DNA of 9,318 bases from HRBIN16 sp049969495 (lineage in GTDB: Bacteria > Armatimonadota > HRBIN16): the NCBI GenBank assembly GCA_049969495.1, contig JBMFOT010000093.1, forward strand, positions 1 through 9,318. Direction: 5' to 3'. Positions 5,827 through 9,318 of the stretch are shown one piece after another. Each line of letters begins with the position of its first letter. The first letter of the stretch is position 1. The notes under the pieces were generated by a model. That model saw only the letters and a program-made list of their open reading frames with translations. It was not told the origin of the DNA and ran no database searches. Position numbers and translations under genes: made by a program.

Positions 5827-7572
5827 ATGGCACAGGCGATGACGGACCTCGAGACGTTGCGCCACAGTACGGCGCATCTGATGGCTCAGGCGGTGTGTGA
5901 ACTGTTCCCCGGCACCAAACTGGCTATCGGCCCTCCCATCGAGGACGGCTTCTACTACGATGTAGACCCACCGCAGCCGATTACGGGCGATGACCTGCCT
6001 CGCATCGAGGAGCGCATGCGGGAAATTGCCCAGCGTGACCTGCCTATCGAACGCATCGAACTGCCGCGCATCGAGGCGCTAAAGCTGGTGCGGGAACTAG
6101 GGCAGGACTACAAGGTAGAAATCATTGAGCAGATTCCCGAAGAGGAAACCATCAGCTTCTACCGACAGGGGGACTTCATTGACCTCTGTCGGGGACCGCA
6201 TGTGGAGCGCACCGGACAGATCAAGCACTTCAAACTCCTCTCCATCGCAGGGGCGTACTGGCGCGGCGATGCTCGTAACAAAATGCTCACTCGCCTCTAC
6301 GGCACGGCGTGGTTCACCGAGGAGGAACTGCAGGACTACCTGCGCCGTATGGAAGAGGCGAAGCGTCGTGACCACCGCAAACTGGGCAGGGAGCTGGGAA
6401 TCTTCCTGATCAGCCCGGAAGTGGGAAGCGGTTTGCCACTGTGGTTGCCGAAGGGGGCGATTCTACGCGATACGCTGGAGACCTTCCTCAAAAAGGAACA
6501 GCTGAAACGCGGATACCTGCCAGTAGTGACGCCGCATATCGGCAAGCTCGACCTGTACAAGACCAGCGGGCACTGGTACAAGTATCAGGAGAGCATGTTC
6601 CATCCGATTCAGGTGGAGAACGAGGAGTACATGCTCAAGCCGATGAACTGTCCACACCATATCCAGATTTACAAGTCGGAGACGCGCAGTTACCGCGACC
6701 TGCCGCTGCGCCTGGCGGAGTTCGGCACGGTGTATCGCTACGAGCAAAGCGGCGAACTGGGCGGCTTGACGCGCGTGCGCGGTTTCACTGTGGACGATTC
6801 GCACATCTTCGTCGCGCCCGACCAGCTGGAAGACGAGTTCAAGAACGTCGTGGAACTGGTGCTCTACGTGTTCGAGCGGTTGGGGCTGGAGGAGTACCAC
6901 GCCCGCGTGGGCTTGCGTGACCCCAAGAGCGACAAATACGTTGGCAGTGACGAGGCGTGGGAACAGGCTCAAAGCGCCATCCTGCAGGCGGTGGAACATA
7001 TGGGTATTCAGTACACCGTCGCCGAGGGTGAGGCGGCGTTCTACGGCCCCAAGCTGGACTTCCTCGCCAAAGACTGCCTCGGCAGGATGTGGCAGCTGGG
7101 TACGGTACAGGTGGACTACACGCTGCCGGAGCGGTTCGACCTGGAGTACATCGGTCCCGACGGTCAGCCGCACCGTCCGGTGATGATACACCGTGCGCCG
7201 TTCGGCTCGCTCGAGCGGCTGATCGGCATCCTGATAGAGCATTACGGCGGCGCGTTTCCGCTGTGGCTGGCGCCGGTGCAGGTCATCGTGCTGCCTATCG
7301 CCGACCGACACGTGCCCTACGCCCAGCAGATTCGCCAGCGACTGGAGGAAGAGGGCTTCCGTGTGGAGGTGGACGCCCGTAACGAGAAGACGGGCTTCAA
7401 GGTGCGCGAGGCGGAGCTGCAGAAAATCCCTTATATGCTGGTGGTGGGCGATCGCGATATGCAAAACGGCACGGTGTCGGTGCGCAAGCGCAGTGCGGGC
7501 GATCAAGGCGCGATGCCATTGGATGCCTTCGTCACCCGATTGCGCGAGGAGATAGGTAGTAAGATATACTGA
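5827..7572 (+). CDS. thrS: threonyl-tRNA synthetase lacking the TGS domain
   Basis: The enzyme charges tRNA-Thr with threonine in the cytoplasm. Residues 1-185 are the editing (tRNA_SAD) domain, with its HxxxH pair H13/H17 and C121/H125 in DLCRGPHV, which clear mischarged serine. Residues 190-480 are the class II core: motif 2 TVYRYE with R304, zinc ligands C275 (MNCPHH), H326 (DDSHIF) and H455 (MIHRAPFGS), and motif 3 reading GSLERLIGILIEHY. The anticodon-binding domain follows at 482-575. The protein has 581 residues against about 640 in E. coli; the missing 60 are the N-terminal TGS domain. No in-frame ATG gives an extension, and a TTG at 5797 would add only 10 residues. The ATG at 5827 has GGAGGAG 11 nt upstream; an ATG at 5839 is possible. 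No infC/rpmI/rplT follows, unlike many bacteria. Confidence 0.97.
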   Translation: MAQAMTDLETLRHSTAHLMAQAVCELFPGTKLAIGPPIEDGFYYDVDPPQPITGDDLPRIEERMREIAQRDLPIERIELPRIEALKLVRELGQDYKVEIIEQIPEEETISFYRQGDFIDLCRGPHVERTGQIKHFKLLSIAGAYWRGDARNKMLTRLYGTAWFTEEELQDYLRRMEEAKRRDHRKLGRELGIFLISPEVGSGLPLWLPKGAILRDTLETFLKKEQLKRGYLPVVTPHIGKLDLYKTSGHWYKYQESMFHPIQVENEEYMLKPMNCPHHIQIYKSETRSYRDLPLRLAEFGTVYRYEQSGELGGLTRVRGFTVDDSHIFVAPDQLEDEFKNVVELVLYVFERLGLEEYHARVGLRDPKSDKYVGSDEAWEQAQSAILQAVEHMGIQYTVAEGEAAFYGPKLDFLAKDCLGRMWQLGTVQVDYTLPERFDLEYIGPDGQPHRPVMIHRAPFGSLERLIGILIEHYGGAFPLWLAPVQVIVLPIADRHVPYAQQIRQRLEEEGFRVEVDARNEKTGFKVREAELQKIPYMLVVGDRDMQNGTVSVRKRSAGDQGAMPLDAFVTRLREEIGSKIY

Positions 7573-7582
7573 TGGAGAAACT

Positions 7583-7628
7583 TCTGTGGGCAACCGCAGA
7601 TGGAAGGGCAGGCTTTCGCCACCATCTG
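7583..7628 (+). other. thrS: two mutually exclusive hairpins just after thrS
   Basis: TCTGTGG-GCAA-CCGCAGA (7583-7600) is a 7-bp stem (one G-U pair) closed by a GNRA tetraloop. CAGATGG (7597-7603) also pairs with CCATCTG (7622-7628) as a 7-bp stem with an 18-nt loop. The two share bases 7597-7600 and cannot fully form together. They start 11 nt after the stop codon. There is no U-tract, so a 3'-end stabilising role is at least as likely as termination. Confidence 0.35.
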
Positions 7629-7890
7629 GCTGGGTAACGATGCTGCAGGAGCGCAGAGGGCAGGAGCCTGCGAGACTTTAAGACAGAGACTGCATCTGCC
7701 CTCCTCTTCTCCCATCTTCGCGAAGCGGAAGACATATTGCGCCCTCGGATAGGCGAGGAGGTCTGTCAATAGCAGATAAAGCGAGGTCATTCGTTCTCCA
7801 CGCAAGAGGTGCTCGCCCTCGCAGAGACGCTGATTTGACCATTGGATGTACGGCGGACACTCCTTGCCGTCCGGGCGGTGGTCCGATGGC

Positions 7891-7947
7891 GCAACGACTT
7901 TTTTTGAAAATCTTCGCAACGCTTCCCCTTGTAACGTTTTTGTAACG
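7891..7947 (+). repeat. four GYAACG motifs, two of them as TTGTAACG 11 bp apart
   Basis: GCAACG occurs at 7891 and 7916, and GTAACG at 7931 and 7942. The last two are parts of an exact direct repeat TTGTAACG-TTT-TTGTAACG (7929-7947) with an 11-bp period, about one helical turn. The cluster ends about 97 bp before the small PEP-CTERM gene, a position fitting an activator or repressor array. A further GTAACG lies at 7634. Confidence 0.3.
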
Positions 7948-8043
7948 CCCCTGTGACATACTTTTCCTGAATAAAGGCGCTCGCAGGTGGCGCCGGGACG
8001 CACCACCGCGACGCCCTCATTTGTCCATAAAGGAGTGATAGCA

Positions 8044-8481
8044 ATGCCTAAACGTTCCGCACGTTTCGGCTTAGTACTGCTTTGGGTTCTGTGGGCAGGA
8101 ATGAGCTTTGCCCATGCGCAGTTCCTCGAATACCTGCGCCCATCTGGTGCTACGTATGGCGTGACTACGCCTCTCTGCGCGACCTCACTACGGATACAGA
8201 TATTCGCGTGTGGCCCAGCGCGGGCATCGGCTATGGGTATAACTATTATCCCCAGTCGTATCTCTCGAGATGGCAGTACCGTCATCGGCAATGTAACGGG
8301 TTCGGGAAGAACCGAAACGGGCTTCAGCGAGCGCATTGGCGGGGCGTCTGGTGTGGCATTGGGAGCCTCGTGGCTACTGGAGGTACAGGGCGCACCCGTT
8401 CCTGAACCCGCGACGATGGTGGTTCTCGCGTCTGGGTTGGCGTTACTGTTTGCCAGGAGCAGAACACGCCGGAAGGTTTGA
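8044..8481 (+). CDS. small PEP-CTERM protein with a HAF-like repeat, possibly frame-damaged
   Basis: The 145-residue product starts at an ATG with AAAGGAG 8 nt upstream. A clear signal peptide spans residues 1-25 (GLVLLWVLWAGMSFAHA, cut before QFLEY). The C-terminus is a PEP-CTERM tail: PEP at 120-122, hydrophobic TMVVLASGLALLFA, then RSRTRRKV. ISRDGSTVIGNVTGSG (73-88) resembles the HAF-type repeat (S.DGSVVVG) common in exported PEP-CTERM proteins of this kind. Most such proteins are several times longer. Residues about 42-72 are odd for an exported protein, with two cysteines and ATA and other rare-looking codons. The +2 frame over the same DNA reads more naturally there (see findings). It likely goes to the cell surface by an exosortase-type system encoded elsewhere. 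A terminator follows 24 nt after the stop. Confidence 0.72.
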   Translation: MPKRSARFGLVLLWVLWAGMSFAHAQFLEYLRPSGATYGVTTPLCATSLRIQIFACGPARASAMGITIIPSRISRDGSTVIGNVTGSGRTETGFSERIGGASGVALGASWLLEVQGAPVPEPATMVVLASGLALLFARSRTRRKV

Positions 8482-8505
8482 AACGCTCCTCCCCTGAAGC
8501 CGGGG

Positions 8506-8524
8506 AAGAGGGGCACCTCTTTTT
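8506..8524 (+). terminator. intrinsic terminator after the small PEP-CTERM gene
   Basis: AAGAGG (8506-8511) and CCTCTT (8516-8521) form a 6-bp stem with loop GGCA, running straight into five T (8520-8524). An upstream TCCCC/GGGGA stem (8490-8506) stacks against it. The position, 25 nt after the stop codon, is as expected. Confidence 0.7.
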
Positions 8525-8563
8525 CCGTTATATCTCCTCTTCCCCTTTGCCTCAAAATGAGGT

Positions 8564-8569
8564 TATAAT
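8564..8569 (+). promoter_or_regulatory. TATAAT, possible -10 box for the Uma2 gene
   Basis: A perfect TATAAT lies 18 nt before the Uma2 ATG. No -35 hexamer or TGn extension accompanies it, and a small hairpin (CCTCA-AAA-TGAGG, 8550-8562) lies just upstream. Transcription would begin inside the ribosome site GAGGTGA (8575-8581), so it may be fortuitous or give a nearly leaderless mRNA. Confidence 0.3.
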
Positions 8570-8587
8570 ACAGGTGAGGTGATAGCG

Positions 8588-9318
8588 ATGCCTGTAACCC
8601 AAACACGAGGTCCTGTACATTACCCTTGCTCGGACGGAAAACCTATGGCGGAGACTCCTGAACATCTGGAAGCGATGATCTATCTCATCGCCGCTCTGCA
8701 AGCGTATTTTGCCCATCGCGAAGATGTGTATGTGGGGGGCAATCAGTTCATGTACTGGATTGAAGGCAACCCCACCCAACGTGTAGCGCCAGACGTGTAC
8801 GTGGTATTTGGGGTGCCGAAGACGCCCCCGCGCCCGACGTGGAAAGTGTGGGAGGAGGGCAAGGCTCCCGATGTCATTTTCGAGCTGACATCACGCTCTA
8901 CGGCGGGAGAGGATTTGGACAGGAAGTACCGGCTCTATCAGCGGCTGGGTGTCAAGGAGTACATCATGATTGATGTGACTCGCGAGTATCTGATCGAGCC
9001 GATCCTCCTGCATCGGCTGGTAGGGCGTGAGTACCAGCAGGTTCCGAACGAACGTCCGAACGACCGTGAATGGTGGGTGAGCAGTGAACAGCTGGGCTTG
9101 CGTGTAATGGTTCGCGCCGAAGACACGGGTTATCTTGTACGCTTATGGGACCCAGTGCAGCAGACCTTCCTGCCATCGATACGCGAGGCAACGGAGGAAT
9201 TACTGCAGGTGTACGAGCAGCTAGAGCAAGTTCGGCAGCGCGAGGCGGAGGCGAGACGCCAGGCGATGGAGCTTCAGCGTCGTGCTGAAGAGGAAGCCCG
9301 CCGTGCTGAAGAGGAAGC
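8588..9318 (+). CDS. Uma2-family PD-(D/E)XK endonuclease, partial (C-terminus beyond window)
   Basis: An open frame runs from the ATG at 8588 (GAGGTGA 6 nt upstream) to the window edge, 243 codons. Residues 11-195 carry the Uma2 signature in order: YPCSDGKPMAETPEH, the RVAPDVYVVFG segment with P68-D69, DVIFELTSRST with E99, DLDRKYRLYQRLGVKEY with K113, and a WDPVQQTFL strand near the end. D69 and E99 are the likely metal ligands of the restriction-endonuclease fold, with K113 as candidate for the displaced lysine. From about residue 200 the protein becomes a Glu/Arg/Ala-rich coiled coil with heptads of the type RRAEEEA, as in many Uma2 proteins. Uma2 genes are abundant and dispersed in cyanobacteria, Chloroflexota and Armatimonadota. 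Their cellular role is not settled. The true length is unknown. Confidence 0.9.
   Translation, partial: MPVTQTRGPVHYPCSDGKPMAETPEHLEAMIYLIAALQAYFAHREDVYVGGNQFMYWIEGNPTQRVAPDVYVVFGVPKTPPRPTWKVWEEGKAPDVIFELTSRSTAGEDLDRKYRLYQRLGVKEYIMIDVTREYLIEPILLHRLVGREYQQVPNERPNDREWWVSSEQLGLRVMVRAEDTGYLVRLWDPVQQTFLPSIREATEELLQVYEQLEQVRQREAEARRQAMELQRRAEEEARRAEEE
9278..9318 (+). repeat. 21-nt tandem repeat encoding coiled-coil heptads
   Basis: Codons for R-R-A-E-E-E-A (9278-9298) are followed by a near-identical second unit (9299 to the window edge), a 21-nt period that differs only at third codon positions in the visible part. The number of further copies lies outside the window. Confidence 0.75.

Larger units (their letters stand above)
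7573..8043 (+). other. 471-bp intergenic region with hairpins, no supportable gene
   Basis: No frame here has a convincing start, ribosome site and recognisable protein. I see overlapping hairpins just after thrS, an 8-bp inverted repeat (GAGGGCAG 7656-7663 with CTGCCCTC 7696-7703), a 10-bp palindrome CTTCGCGAAG (7716-7725), a run of seven T (7899-7905) and repeated GYAACG motifs. No good intrinsic terminator for thrS and no clear sigma70 promoter for the following gene are visible. It could hold a small RNA or a decayed gene. Confidence 0.5.

Noticed and set aside
6463..7593. Minus-strand open frame of 376 codons
   Set aside because: It is fully antisense to the thrS catalytic region, and its His/Leu/Val-rich translation is the normal mirror of GC-rich coding DNA.
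7852..7867. Sigma54-like GG...TTGC element
   Set aside because: The gap between GG and GC is one base too short for sigma54, and the CAC part does not match.
7573..8043. DnaA boxes or a replication origin next to the DnaA-N-like gene or in the gap
   Set aside because: No TTATCCACA-type nonamers cluster anywhere in the window, and the replication genes dnaA/dnaN are absent.
7503..8606. Minus-strand open frame of 367 codons across the thrS end, the gap and the small PEP-CTERM gene
   Set aside because: It lies antisense to two supported genes, has no ribosome site at its start, no recognisable motif and a low-complexity mix of Cys/Arg/Ser typical of shadow frames. A shorter product within 7573-7800 could not be excluded but has no support.
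1..9318. CRISPR array, insertion sequence or prophage
   Set aside because: There are no regularly spaced repeats, no transposase or integrase, and no terminal inverted repeats with target duplications; gene content is housekeeping plus common accessory families.

Overview
The window is ordinary bacterial chromosome, moderately GC-rich (roughly 55-60% by eye). It contains eight protein genes (two cut by the window edges) and one tRNA. Two small exported proteins end in PEP-CTERM sorting tails. Together with a DUF4832-type secreted glycosidase-like protein, a Uma2 nuclease with a coiled-coil tail and a DinB-family protein, this gene mix resembles Armatimonadota or a similar environmental, possibly thermophilic, Gram-negative-type lineage. 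That placement is an inference from gene content only. No phage, IS element, CRISPR array or plasmid replication module is visible.

Left part (1-1571, minus strand): a DinB-superfamily protein truncated by the window start, then a perfect 14-bp inverted repeat, then a 392-residue exported PEP-CTERM protein. A 177-bp divergent region separates these from the plus-strand genes. Middle (1749-4709, plus strand): a 463-residue predicted secreted TIM-barrel/DUF4832 protein. Next comes a very good sigma70 promoter (TTGACC-17-TATAAT) with a 22-bp palindrome over the predicted start site. It drives a two-gene unit: a protein with a DnaA domain I-like N-terminus fused to a coiled coil and an unrecognised helical domain, and a xylose-isomerase-like sugar phosphate isomerase/epimerase.

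Convergent to these (minus strand) lie a CAU-anticodon tRNA with its own promoter and an encoded CCA end, and a solitary winged-helix plus PD-(D/E)XK-like nuclease candidate. Divergent from the nuclease is thrS, a threonyl-tRNA synthetase that keeps its editing, catalytic and anticodon-binding domains but lacks the usual N-terminal TGS domain. About 470 bp follow without a supportable gene but with several hairpins and repeated GYAACG motifs. Then come a small PEP-CTERM protein whose middle third may be read in the wrong frame, a clear intrinsic terminator, and a Uma2-family nuclease running off the right edge into a heptad-repeat coiled coil.

I do not see a clear multi-gene new system. The observations most worth following are the DnaA-N-like protein under its palindrome-covered promoter, the stand-alone winged-helix/nuclease gene with a palindrome over its -10 box, the possible double frameshift in the small PEP-CTERM gene, and the TGS-less ThrRS.
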